This document shows, piece after piece, positions 44,037 to 51,593 of a DNA stretch of 64,000 nucleotides. The stretch is from Actinomadura barringtoniae (GTDB taxonomy: Bacteria > Actinomycetota > Actinomycetes > Streptosporangiales > Streptosporangiaceae), in contig NZ_JAGEOJ010000006.1 of the NCBI RefSeq assembly GCF_017573505.1, positions 434,001-498,000 on the forward strand, given 5' to 3'. Position numbers and translations under genes: made by a program. The first letter of the stretch is position 1; each line of letters starts with the position of its first letter. A model generated the notes under the pieces. The model was not told the origin of the DNA, did not search any database, and saw nothing but the letters and a program-made list of their open reading frames with translations.

Positions 44037-44999
44037 TCAGCCGTAGACGGAGCGGTAGTAGCGGACCGCGCCCGGGTGCAGCGGCACGGTCCCGGTGCCG
44101 ATCGCGTAGCGCTCGTCCAGGTAGCTGCCCGGGCTCTCGGGACCGGGAAGCCGATCCCGGTACTGGAACATCGCGCGGGTCACCTCGTACGCCACGTCAT
44201 TGGGCAGGGCGGCCCGCGCCATCAGGTAGCTCGGCACGCCGACCGTCGGCACCTCGGCGAGCTGCCGGTAGGTGGACGCGGGCACCGAAACGCCCACGTA
44301 CGTCGGGCCGTTCGCCTTCCGCAGCGGCCGGGCCAGGCCGTCCAGCGGGATCAGCCTGATCGGCTCGCGCCCGGCGAGGGCCGCGATGGCCGCCGTGGGC
44401 ACGCCCCCGGACCAGAAGAACGCGTCGATCTCCTTCGCCTCGAGCGCCGCGACCGACTCGTCGAGCCCCAGCTTCACGGGCCGCACGGGCCGGGCGAGAC
44501 CTGCCACGGCCAGAACGCGTTCGCCGATGACGGCCGTCCCGGAGCCCGCGGCGCCCAGCGAAACGCGCCGGCCCGCCAGGTCGGCGACCTTCCGGATCGG
44601 CGACCCGCCGAGGACGACCAGGTGGGTGTAGTTGAGGTAGACGCGGGCGAGCGCGGTGACCGGCAGACGCCCGCCACTGAACGGCCCGAGCCCGACCACC
44701 GCGTCGGCGGCGCTGTCGCCCAGCGACATGGCGAGGTCGGCGCCGCCGCTGCCGAGCATGTGCAGGTTCTCCACGCTCGCAGAGGTCAGCACGACCCGTA
44801 CCGACAGCTTGTCGTCGCGCCGGTGCACCGCCTCGGCCAGCCGCTGCCCGAAGATCGCGTACGGGCCGCCCGCCGGTCCGCTGGCCAGCGTGAGGCGGCG
44901 GCGCGGCGAGCCGCCGGAGCAGCCCGCCGCCGCCAGCCCCAACACCGGGACGGCGGCGGCGAGCAGCCCTCGGCGGCTCAGATGCGTAGCCACGGCCAT
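44037..44999 (-). CDS. TAXI-family TRAP transporter solute-binding lipoprotein (orphan)
   Basis: A 320-residue TAXI (TRAP-associated extracytoplasmic immunogenic) family protein. The signal (SRRGLLAAAVPVLGLAAAGC) combines twin Arg and a lipobox cysteine. The mature domain has LASGPAGGPYAIFGQRLAEAV, VSLGAAGSGTAVIGERVL and AKEIDAFFWSGGVPTAAI, typical of TAXI proteins. No TRAP membrane subunit is encoded in the window, so it may bind a ligand for another permease or act as a periplasmic-type sensor for the convergent two-component system. Confidence 0.9.
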   Translation of the reverse strand: MAVATHLSRRGLLAAAVPVLGLAAAGCSGGSPRRRLTLASGPAGGPYAIFGQRLAEAVHRRDDKLSVRVVLTSASVENLHMLGSGGADLAMSLGDSAADAVVGLGPFSGGRLPVTALARVYLNYTHLVVLGGSPIRKVADLAGRRVSLGAAGSGTAVIGERVLAVAGLARPVRPVKLGLDESVAALEAKEIDAFFWSGGVPTAAIAALAGREPIRLIPLDGLARPLRKANGPTYVGVSVPASTYRQLAEVPTVGVPSYLMARAALPNDVAYEVTRAMFQYRDRLPGPESPGSYLDERYAIGTGTVPLHPGAVRYYRSVYG

Positions 45000-45016
45000 G
45001 CGCCCACAGTAGGCGC

Positions 45017-46861
45017 CTACTTGCGGTGATAGGTCAGGCCGTAGCCGAACGGGAACAGCGGCTTCTGGCCGTCACCGCGGTTGATCGGCTGCTGGTCGAC
45101 GCTGTTCATCCAGGTGTCCGGCAGCTTCCCGGTGGGCCGGTGCAGGCCGAAGAGCACGTCGGCCACTCCCCTGCCCTCGGTGCCGGGCAGCCAGGCCTCC
45201 ATCAGGGCGTTCCACTTGGGCAGCTCGGCCGAGATGTCCAGCGGACGACCCGAGACCAGGACCACGATCACCGGCACGCCGGAGGCGCGCAGCTTCTCGA
45301 TGGTCGCCAGGTCGGTCGGGTCCAGGCTCATCCCGTCCGGCCGGTCGCCCATGAACTCGGCGTACGGAAGCTCTCCCACAACGGCGACCGCCGCCTTGTA
45401 GGAGTGATCGATCCCGGTGCCGTCCTTGCTGTAGGTCACCGTGGTGCGCTTGCCGGCGTTCTGCTCGATGCCTTGCAGGATCGTGGTCCCCGGCGTGACG
45501 TTGCCGGTCTGCCCCTGCCAGGTGATCGTCCATCCGCCGGTCTGCGTGCCGATGTCGTCCGCGCTCTTGCCCGCGACGAAGATCTTGTTGTCGTCCCTGC
45601 GCAGCGGCAGCACGTTCTTGTCGTTCTTGAGCAGCACCTGCGACTCCGCGACGGCCTGCCGCGCCAGCGCCCGGTGCTGCGCGCTGCCGACGGTCTTCAG
45701 GTACGACCGGTCGGCCAGCGGCCGCTCGAACAGCCCCAGCTCGAACTTCTTGGTCAGGATCCGCCGGTTGGCGTCGTCGATGCGGGCCATGGAAACGTGC
45801 CCGTTCTGCACCTCGCCGCGCAGCGTGTCGATGAACTTCTTCCAGTCCCACGGGACCATGACCATGTCGATCCCGGCGTTGATCGCCGTCGTCACCTCGG
45901 CCGGCGTGAACCCCGCCTGCCCGTCGATCTGGTCGATCCCGTTGTAGTCCGACACCACGAACCCGCTGAAGCCGAGCTCCTTCTTCAGCACGTCCGTGAT
46001 CAGGTACTGCTGCCCGTGCATCTTCACGCCGTTCCACGAGCTGTAGGAGATCATCACCGATCCCACGCCCCGCTGGACGGCCGCACGGAACGGCGGCAGG
46101 TGGACGGCCCGCAGCTCGGCCTCCGACACCTGCGTGTTCCCCTGGTCGACGCCCCCGGTCGTCCCGCCGTCACCCACATAGTGCTTGGCCGTGGCCAGCA
46201 CGGACGCGGGCCCGCCCAGCTTCCGCCCCTGGAAGCCCGTCACGATCGACGTCATCATCGACGGCAGCTCAGGCACCTCGCCGAACGACTCGTACGTACG
46301 CCCCCACCGATCGTTGCGCGCCACGCACAGACACGGCGCGAAGCTCCAGTCGGGCCCGGTTCCCGTGACCTCCTCGGCCGTGGCCCGGCCGATCTTCTCC
46401 ACCAGCCTCGGGTCCCGCGTCGCCCCCAGCCCGATGTTGTGCGGGAATATCGTCGCGCCGACCACGTTGTTGTGCCCGTGAACGGCGTCGACCCCGTAGA
46501 TCAGCGGAATCTTCAGGGGCGTGGCCAGCGCCTGCTTCTGGAAGCCGTCGGTCATGTCCGCCCAGGCCTCGGGCGTGTTGGGCGTCGGCGTCGACCCGCC
46601 GCCCGACAGCAGCGACCCGATCCGGTAGCGGGTGATGTCGTCGCCGGTGACCGCCTGCCGTTCCGGCTGGGTCATCTGGCCGAGCTTCTCGTCCAGGCTC
46701 ATCTGCTTCAGAAGCGCCTCGACGCGGTCCTTCACCGGCTTGCGCGAGTCGAGATAGACCCCCGCGTTCACCTGCGTCGCCGCACTCGCGGGAGCCGCCA
46801 ACGCGACCGCCAGAGCGGACGCGACTCCCAGGGCAAGGGTTCGGGGTGGGCTACGGTGCAT
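45017..46861 (-). CDS. Secreted GH3 beta-glucosidase
   Basis: A 614-residue family 3 glycoside hydrolase with a signal peptide ending near residue 28 (ALAAPASAATQ). The N-terminal TIM barrel runs from VEALLKQMSLDEKLGQMTQ, with substrate-binding KHYVGDGGT and the nucleophile Asp in FVVSDYNGIDQ. The C-terminal alpha/beta sandwich (QAVAESQVLLKN onward, with FMGDRPDG) follows. The PLFPFGYGLTY tail is typical. It should trim beta-1,3/1,4-gluco-oligosaccharides outside the cell. The ATG at 46861 has GGAGG five bases upstream. Confidence 0.94.
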   Translation of the reverse strand: MHRSPPRTLALGVASALAVALAAPASAATQVNAGVYLDSRKPVKDRVEALLKQMSLDEKLGQMTQPERQAVTGDDITRYRIGSLLSGGGSTPTPNTPEAWADMTDGFQKQALATPLKIPLIYGVDAVHGHNNVVGATIFPHNIGLGATRDPRLVEKIGRATAEEVTGTGPDWSFAPCLCVARNDRWGRTYESFGEVPELPSMMTSIVTGFQGRKLGGPASVLATAKHYVGDGGTTGGVDQGNTQVSEAELRAVHLPPFRAAVQRGVGSVMISYSSWNGVKMHGQQYLITDVLKKELGFSGFVVSDYNGIDQIDGQAGFTPAEVTTAINAGIDMVMVPWDWKKFIDTLRGEVQNGHVSMARIDDANRRILTKKFELGLFERPLADRSYLKTVGSAQHRALARQAVAESQVLLKNDKNVLPLRRDDNKIFVAGKSADDIGTQTGGWTITWQGQTGNVTPGTTILQGIEQNAGKRTTVTYSKDGTGIDHSYKAAVAVVGELPYAEFMGDRPDGMSLDPTDLATIEKLRASGVPVIVVLVSGRPLDISAELPKWNALMEAWLPGTEGRGVADVLFGLHRPTGKLPDTWMNSVDQQPINRGDGQKPLFPFGYGLTYHRK

Positions 46862-47000
46862 GATCGCCTCCACATGAGGGGTGGGTGGGTGGCGTATGTT
46901 CCCGTCAACAACAAACCTCACCGCCGAACGTAAGTCGATCTGCACGCCCTGACAACCCCTCGGCGCGAGCGACTCGGTGCTCCCGGCAGGACCGACCCGG

Positions 47001-47073
47001 TGTCTCCGGCAGGACTTGAACCTGCGGCCTCCGGGTTCGCAACCCGGCGCGCTTTCCACTGCGCCACGGAGAC
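47001..47073 (-). tRNA. tRNA-Arg (anticodon GCG)
   Basis: The minus strand folds into a full cloverleaf. The acceptor GTCTCCG/CGGAGAC is perfect, the D arm GCGC-AGTGGAAA-GCGC has four pairs, the anticodon arm is CCGGG-TTGCGAA-CCCGG, the variable loop has five bases, and the T arm is GCAGG-TTCAAGT-CCTGC. The loop gives anticodon GCG, reading CGC and CGU (Arg). The D loop has an A where Arg identity A20 is expected. CCA is not encoded. GCG is an unusual Arg anticodon in bacteria, which normally use ACG (inosine). It lies one base after the discriminator of the tRNA-Ser gene. Confidence 0.85.
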
Positions 47074-47074
47074 G

Positions 47075-47157
47075 CGGAGGGTGTGAGAATCGAACTCACG
47101 CGGGTGACCCCGACGACGCCTTAGCAGGACGCTGCCTTACCGCTCGGCCAACCCTCC
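47075..47157 (-). tRNA. tRNA-Ser (anticodon GCT), compact
   Basis: The minus strand gives acceptor GGAGGGT/ACCCTCC, a short D arm (GCC...GGC), an anticodon arm GCGTC-CTGCTAA-GGCGT (two G-U pairs), a 16-base variable region and a perfect T arm GTGAG-TTCGATT-CTCAC. Anticodon GCT reads AGC and AGU serine codons, and the discriminator is G as expected for Ser. At 83 bases it is shorter than usual serine tRNAs, and its anticodon stem is weak. It is followed almost immediately by the tRNA-Arg gene, so the two are co-transcribed. Confidence 0.8.
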
Positions 47158-47168
47158 GAAAACAAGAA

Positions 47169-47201
47169 ACCGCCCGTACGGACTCCGGGTCCGCGGGCGG
47201 T
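47169..47201 (-). terminator. Intrinsic terminator/attenuator upstream of the tRNA genes
   Basis: On the minus strand ACCGCCCG and CGGGCGGT form an eight-pair stem, with an inner CGGAC/GTCCG stem, followed by TTCTTGTTTT. It is one of the few hairpins here with a real T-tract. It lies between the 17-codon leader ORF and the tRNA-Ser gene, whose 5' end is 12 bases further on. Transcripts from upstream must read through it to reach the tRNAs. Confidence 0.75.
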
Positions 47202-47216
47202 GGGCACGCACGTAGG

Positions 47217-47270
47217 TCAGCTACGTCGGCTGCTCCCGAGACCGGAGAGGGCGCTGCTACTACGTCGCAT
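47217..47270 (-). CDS. Candidate Arg/Ser leader peptide (17 residues) ahead of the tRNA genes
   Basis: An ATG at 47270 with AGGAGAGGAG seven bases upstream opens MRRSSSALSGLGSSRRS and then stops. Seven of seventeen residues are Ser, six of them from AGC or AGT; four are Arg, from CGA and CGT twice each. These are the serine codons read by the downstream tRNA-Ser(GCT), and CGT would be read by tRNA-Arg(GCG). The stop codon sits in a small hairpin (ACGTAG/CTACGT, 47210-47226). The strong terminator begins 16 bases after the stop. The layout is that of a transcription-attenuation leader. Coding status is inferred, not shown. Confidence 0.5.
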   Translation of the reverse strand: MRRSSSALSGLGSSRRS

Positions 47271-47327
47271 CGTGCGTCTCCTCTCCTGGTGCTCAGTGGC
47301 TTCGACGTTGACTCTGCCAGAACGGTT

Positions 47328-47370
47328 CCGGCCCGCGCAAAGGGTTTTCGCGCGAGCCGGTGCGGGCCGG
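47328..47370 (-). terminator. Hairpin downstream of the SDR gene
   Basis: CCGGCCCGC and GCGGGCCGG (arms 47362-47370 and 47328-47336) form a nine-pair stem. An inner GC-rich inverted repeat flanks the run AAAACCCTTT. It begins just after the SDR stop codon and probably ends that transcript. This would separate the SDR gene from the leader/tRNA unit. Confidence 0.5.
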
Positions 47371-47376
47371 TGGACG

Positions 47377-48201
47377 TCAGAGGTCGGTGCCTCGGGAGAC
47401 CTTCTCCCAGGCGGTCAGTTCGTCGCGGGCCTGGTCGAGGCTGCCGGTGATGGCGTCGGCGGCGTCGTTGCCCAGGACGAGGCGGAGCGGGGTGTTATCG
47501 GCCTCCAGGGCGTCGATGATGGCGGCGGCGGCCTTGGCGGGGTCGCCGGGCTGCTTGCCGTCGAAGTCGGCCTGCTGGGCGCGGGACGGGCCGACGATGT
47601 CGTCGTAGGCGGGGTTGGCGGCGGTCATGCGCATGCCGCCGCCGTGCAGGCCGGTGCGGAACGCGCCGGGCTCCACGATCAGGGTCTTGATGCCGAACGG
47701 GGCGACCTCCTGGGCCAGGGCCTCGGAGAATCCCTCCAGGGCGAACTTGGTCGCCGAGTAGGCGCCCACGCCGGGGAACGACATCCGGCCGCCCATGCTC
47801 GTGATCTGCACGATGGCGCCCGATTCCTGGCGGCGCATGTACGGCAGGACGGCCCGGGTGAGTGCGGCGGGGCCGAAGAAGTGCACCTCCATCAGGTCGC
47901 GCAGCTCGCGGTCGGAGGTCTCCTCGATCGCCCCGATCAGGGCCATGCCCGCGCTGTTGACCAGCACGTCGATCCGTCCGTACCACAGCGCCACCTCGGC
48001 GACGACGGCGCTGATCCGCGCCGGGTCGGTGACGTCCAGCTCGACCGCGCGCAGGCGGTCGGGGTGGGCCTCCACCAGGTCGTCGAGGGCGGCGGGGCGG
48101 CGTCCGGCGGCCACCACGGTGTCGCCCGCCGCGAGGACCGCCTCGGTGATCGCCCGTCCGAAGCCCGATGTCGCGCCCGTGATCAACCAGACCTTGCTCA
48201 T
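47377..48201 (-). CDS. SDR-family oxidoreductase
   Basis: A 274-residue classical SDR: cofactor motif TGATSGFGRA, NSAGMALIG, the catalytic Ser in QITSMGGRMSF, and YSATKFALEGFSEALAQEV. The phrase VEPGAFRTGLHGG resembles retinol-dehydrogenase-like and other oxidoreductases often flanked by LysR genes. The ATG at 48201 is preceded by GGAAGAG. It is divergent from a LysR gene and probably its target. Confidence 0.9.
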   Translation of the reverse strand: MSKVWLITGATSGFGRAITEAVLAAGDTVVAAGRRPAALDDLVEAHPDRLRAVELDVTDPARISAVVAEVALWYGRIDVLVNSAGMALIGAIEETSDRELRDLMEVHFFGPAALTRAVLPYMRRQESGAIVQITSMGGRMSFPGVGAYSATKFALEGFSEALAQEVAPFGIKTLIVEPGAFRTGLHGGGMRMTAANPAYDDIVGPSRAQQADFDGKQPGDPAKAAAAIIDALEADNTPLRLVLGNDAADAITGSLDQARDELTAWEKVSRGTDL

Positions 48202-48307
48202 CTCTTCCTCCACATCAGCGGTGACACGCTCAGTTATGGCAGCCGGGGCGTACGGGCGTCCAAGACAGAAGATCGCTCGCTTCATAAAGAGGACTTATGA
48301 TGCCTGC

Positions 48308-49210
48308 GTGGAGCTCCGTCAGCTGCGGTATCTGGTCGCGATCGCCGACGAGGGCAACCTCGGCCGGGCCGCCGAGACGCTCTTCGTGAGCCAGCCCGCG
48401 CTGTCGTACGCGCTGCGCAACCTGGAGGCGGAGTTGGGCGTACGGATCTTCGACCGGCACGCGGGCGGGGTCCGGCCGACGGCCGCGGGGCGGGACGTCA
48501 TCGCGGAGGCCCGGCGCACGCTGCTGCAGGCCGACCGGATCGTCGCTGCCGCCGACCGGCACCGGCGGGGCGAGACCGGCGTGCTGCGCGTGGGGTTCGA
48601 GGCCAGCGGGGCCGGGGAGCTCACCACCCGCGCCCGGTCGGAGTTCGCTCGTCGCAATCCGGGCGTGCGCGTCGAGCCCAAGCGCTACGACTGGGGCGGC
48701 GAGGTCGGGGCGCTGCGGGACGGTCTGGTGGACGTCGCGTTCGTCTGGCTGCCGACGGACCTGAGCGGCCTGCACTGGGAGATCGTGCACACCGAGCAGC
48801 GGCTGGTCGGGCTGCCGGCGGGCCATCCGCTGGCCTCGCGCGAGGCGGTCTCGGTGATGGAGGTCAACGACGAGCCGCTGATGTGGACCGAACGGGCGCC
48901 GCGCGAGTGGGTCGACTGGTGGGCGATCAACCCGCGTCCCGACGGCTCCGAGCCGCGCTGGGGCCCGACCAACGACAACGTCGAGGAGATGCTCGAACAG
49001 GTCGCCGACGGCGCCGCCATTTGCTTCGTGCCGTCCAGCATGGCGCTCTACTACAACCGCCCCGACCTGGTGTGGGTCCCGCTGACCGGCGCCGAGCCGC
49101 TCCGGGTCGCACTTGCCTGGGTCGAGGGCGCCGACGGCCCGCTCGTCCGGACGTTCGCCCGCATCGTCCGCGAGCTGTCCGCGAACGGCCAGGACCGTCC
49201 CCGCGGCTAG
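48308..49210 (+). CDS. LysR-family transcriptional regulator
   Basis: A 300-residue LysR regulator: HTH ELRQLRYLVAIADEGNLGRAAETLFVSQPALSYALRNLEAELG, then a substrate-binding domain. GTG at 48308 starts the conserved ELRQLRY. It is divergent from the SDR gene across a 106-base gap, the usual layout for a LysR regulator and its target. The effector is not evident. Confidence 0.92.
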   Translation: MELRQLRYLVAIADEGNLGRAAETLFVSQPALSYALRNLEAELGVRIFDRHAGGVRPTAAGRDVIAEARRTLLQADRIVAAADRHRRGETGVLRVGFEASGAGELTTRARSEFARRNPGVRVEPKRYDWGGEVGALRDGLVDVAFVWLPTDLSGLHWEIVHTEQRLVGLPAGHPLASREAVSVMEVNDEPLMWTERAPREWVDWWAINPRPDGSEPRWGPTNDNVEEMLEQVADGAAICFVPSSMALYYNRPDLVWVPLTGAEPLRVALAWVEGADGPLVRTFARIVRELSANGQDRPRG

Positions 49211-49254
49211 GCGGGCCAGTGTCCGCAAACGGGTAAAGCGGCTGTCCGCAGTTG

Positions 49255-51036
49255 CTAGGAGAGTGCCTTTCGGATGTCCTCGTCGTCGGGAGCCAGCTCC
49301 TGCGCACGCAGGAGGTCGTCGCGCGCCTCGTTCTCCCGCCCGAGCGAACGGAGCACGACGGCGCGGTTGAACAGCAGCGGCGCGTCCTCGCTCAGCACGA
49401 CGGCCTCGGTGAGGTCGGCGACCGCGCCGGCGGCGTCGCCGGTGTCGAACGCGAGCATGCCGCGGCTGGCCCACGCCTCCGCCAGCGCCGGGTCCCGTTC
49501 GAGCGCGCGGTCGAACGCGTCGCGCGCCTGGGTGTGCCGGCCGGCCGCCGCCTCGACCTGCCCGAGGACGCACAGCAGGTAGGGGTCGTCGGGCGTGAGG
49601 CGCAGGCCGGCCTCGCAGTCCGCGCGGGCCTCGGCGTGGCGCTCGAGCGCCACCAGCAGCCCGGCCCGGTTGGGATAGGCCTCGGTGAAGCCCGGGTCGA
49701 GTTCGAGCGCGCGGTCCAGGTCGGCGAGCGCGCCGCCGGTGTCGCCGAGGTCGTAGCGCACCTGCGAGCGGTTGAAGTACGGCTCGGAGAACGGCGGGCC
49801 CGCGCTCATCGCGGCCTCGTAGTCGGCGATGGCCTCGTCGAACATGCCGAGGCGGTGCCGGAGGTTGCCGCGGTCGATGTAGTAGTCGGGATAGGCGGGA
49901 TCGGCGGTGATCACGTCGTCCCAGTCGAGCAGGGCCTCCTTGGTCCGCCCCAGCCGGTCGTACACCTGGGCGCGGTTGGCGAGCAGCACCATCCGGTGCA
50001 CCCGCTGGGCGCCTGGAGACAGGTCGCGGTCGGCGAGGTCGATGGCCTCCTGAACGAGCCGGAGCGCCTCGTCCAGGTCGCCCAGGCGGCTCACGACCAG
50101 GGCCTTGCCGTTCAGGTCGAAGCCGAGCTTGACCGCGCGTTCGGCCGGGTCGGGCAGTAGCCCGCACAGCGCGATGGCGTTGTTGATCCACCCGTACGCC
50201 GCGTCCAGATCGCGCGCCGCCGGATCGTGGTGGCGCGTGGTCAGCATCGCCAGCGAGTAACAGATCGTGGAGTGCCAGACCGCCGAGGTCGTGCCGCGCC
50301 GCGCCCGGTGCAGCAGCCGTTCGGCGTCCTGCTCGCGTTCGAGCGCGCCGAGCGCCATCGCGGCCCGGTGGATCAGCTCCCACCAGACCCGCGACCCCGG
50401 ATCGGCGAACGCCAGGCCGCGCTCGCCGAGCTCGGCCGCCGCGTCGTGACAGCCGTGGTCGAGGCACCAGTAGACGGCGAACAGGTGGTCCTCTGCCGCC
50501 TTACGCCGGTCGGTGCCCCGCGCGCGGTGGTACGGGACGGCGCCGAGCCGCACCGCCGTGGATCCCTCTGCGGTCAGCGCGTCCGCACGCGCGTCATGCT
50601 CCTCAGGTGTCAGATCCTCCAGCGGCCCCCCGCCAGGATCATCGTCCAGTTCGACGTTCAGCGCGCTCACCCGCCGCTCCAACACCGCCAGCAGCTCGCG
50701 GTCGGCCTGATCGGCCTGCTCGATCCCGGTCAGGTGAACGGTCAGCACACCATCGGACTCCAGCCGCGCCCTGACGAACTCGGCGACGCCGTTGGCCAGC
50801 CGCAGCGTGTGCTGGGGAGCCGGAACGAGAATGCGCTCGGACCGGTCCACGCGGGCGGTCAGCGGGCTGCGCCGTTCGGGCACGTCGAGATCTGGAGCCA
50901 TGGCGCGCAGTTCGATGTCGTACGCGGCCGTCAGCTCGGCGGGCGCCCCGGGGAGCAAGGTGGCGACCAGGGCGCCGCCGAACGTGTAAGGGCCGCGAAT
51001 CCGCCGGTCAGCGGTGGCCCTCAGGACTCTCGTCAA
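49255..51036 (-). CDS. Tetratricopeptide repeat protein
   Basis: A 593-residue cytoplasmic protein. The first 150 residues are of unknown type (FGGALVATLLPGAPAELTAAYDI, AVLERRVSALNVELDDD). From about residue 215 it is a TPR solenoid; well-formed repeats include FSEPYFNRSQVRYDLGDTGG, FTEAYPNRAGLLVALERHAE, and LAEAWASRGMLAFDTGDAAG. A TTG at 51036 is the only start before an in-frame stop three codons upstream. That TTG overlaps the TGA of a 24-residue mini-ORF (TTGA), so translation is probably coupled. TPR proteins act as interaction scaffolds; the partner here is unknown. Confidence 0.82.
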   Translation of the reverse strand: MTRVLRATADRRIRGPYTFGGALVATLLPGAPAELTAAYDIELRAMAPDLDVPERRSPLTARVDRSERILVPAPQHTLRLANGVAEFVRARLESDGVLTVHLTGIEQADQADRELLAVLERRVSALNVELDDDPGGGPLEDLTPEEHDARADALTAEGSTAVRLGAVPYHRARGTDRRKAAEDHLFAVYWCLDHGCHDAAAELGERGLAFADPGSRVWWELIHRAAMALGALEREQDAERLLHRARRGTTSAVWHSTICYSLAMLTTRHHDPAARDLDAAYGWINNAIALCGLLPDPAERAVKLGFDLNGKALVVSRLGDLDEALRLVQEAIDLADRDLSPGAQRVHRMVLLANRAQVYDRLGRTKEALLDWDDVITADPAYPDYYIDRGNLRHRLGMFDEAIADYEAAMSAGPPFSEPYFNRSQVRYDLGDTGGALADLDRALELDPGFTEAYPNRAGLLVALERHAEARADCEAGLRLTPDDPYLLCVLGQVEAAAGRHTQARDAFDRALERDPALAEAWASRGMLAFDTGDAAGAVADLTEAVVLSEDAPLLFNRAVVLRSLGRENEARDDLLRAQELAPDDEDIRKALS

Positions 51037-51107
51037 CCCTCATGCTTGGCGCTGGCGGGCCCGCGGAGCCCCACGGTCCCTTTCCTGTGCACGACGATCT
51101 TTTTCAT
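51033..51107 (-). CDS. 24-residue peptide ORF coupled to the TPR gene
   Basis: An ATG at 51107 with AGGAGGGGACCG directly upstream (the best ribosome binding site in this area) opens a 24-codon frame starting MKKIVVHRKGTVGLRG and ending ASAKHEG. Its TGA overlaps the TTG of the TPR gene. The peptide is basic, and the first codons are AAA, AAG and ATC, the lysine AAA being rare in this genome. There is no signal peptide. It may be a true short peptide, a leader controlling the TPR gene, or a precursor peptide. I do not recognise the family. Confidence 0.5.
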   Translation of the reverse strand: MKKIVVHRKGTVGLRGPASAKHEG

Positions 51108-51254
51108 CGGTCCCCTCCTGATGGTGAATGATCAACCGATGCCCACCTTCCACGGTGAATACGACCGATCACAATGCGCAGGGGGCAAGCTGACCGGATC
51201 CGGACAATACGTCAGGAGACTTGTCGGACACACGTCATTGGCGTAGTGGACAGT

Positions 51255-51476
51255 TCATGTACCCAATGCGTTGTGGAGGGCCCGAAGTGCGTGATAAACG
51301 CGCACCTTGACCTCCCCGACGGGGAGCCCGAGCGACACCGCGGCCTCGTTCACCGACCGGTCACGGAAGACGGTCTCGGTGAGGATCTCGCGATGCGCCG
51401 GCTGGAGTGAGCGGAACGCCCGTGCCACGGAGGCCGGACGAGGGGTCGCGGGGGCGTACGGATTGCGGGGTGCCAC
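51255..51476 (-). CDS. Stand-alone sigma-70 region 4-like HTH protein
   Basis: A 73-residue protein, GTG start at 51476 with GAGG nine bases upstream. Residues 20-72 match sigma region 4 (FRSLQPAHREILTETVFRDRSVNEAAVSLGLPVGEVKVRVYHALRAL). Region 2 is missing and no fragment of it lies upstream. It may be a remnant of an ECF sigma factor or an independent DNA-binding protein. It is upstream of, and co-oriented with, the mini-ORF and TPR gene. Confidence 0.7.
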   Translation of the reverse strand: MAPRNPYAPATPRPASVARAFRSLQPAHREILTETVFRDRSVNEAAVSLGLPVGEVKVRVYHALRALHNALGT

Positions 51477-51593
51477 GCCTCGAACCTCGCAGGCGCGGGG
51501 CGTCCGTGGCAGGCCCTTAGGCCAGCCTTAAGGTGAGGCTCAGGAGCGCTTATCCACGGGAGGTGAGCGCGCGTCCACGGGAGGTGTGCGGGC

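Noticed and set aside
46977..47450. Open frame containing RQDLNLRPPGSQPGALST
   Set aside because: This is the known spurious translation of the opposite strand of a tRNA gene, not a protein.
49211..49254. Possible small gene between the LysR and TPR genes
   Set aside because: The gap is only 44 bases and shows no ribosome binding site or start in a useful frame.
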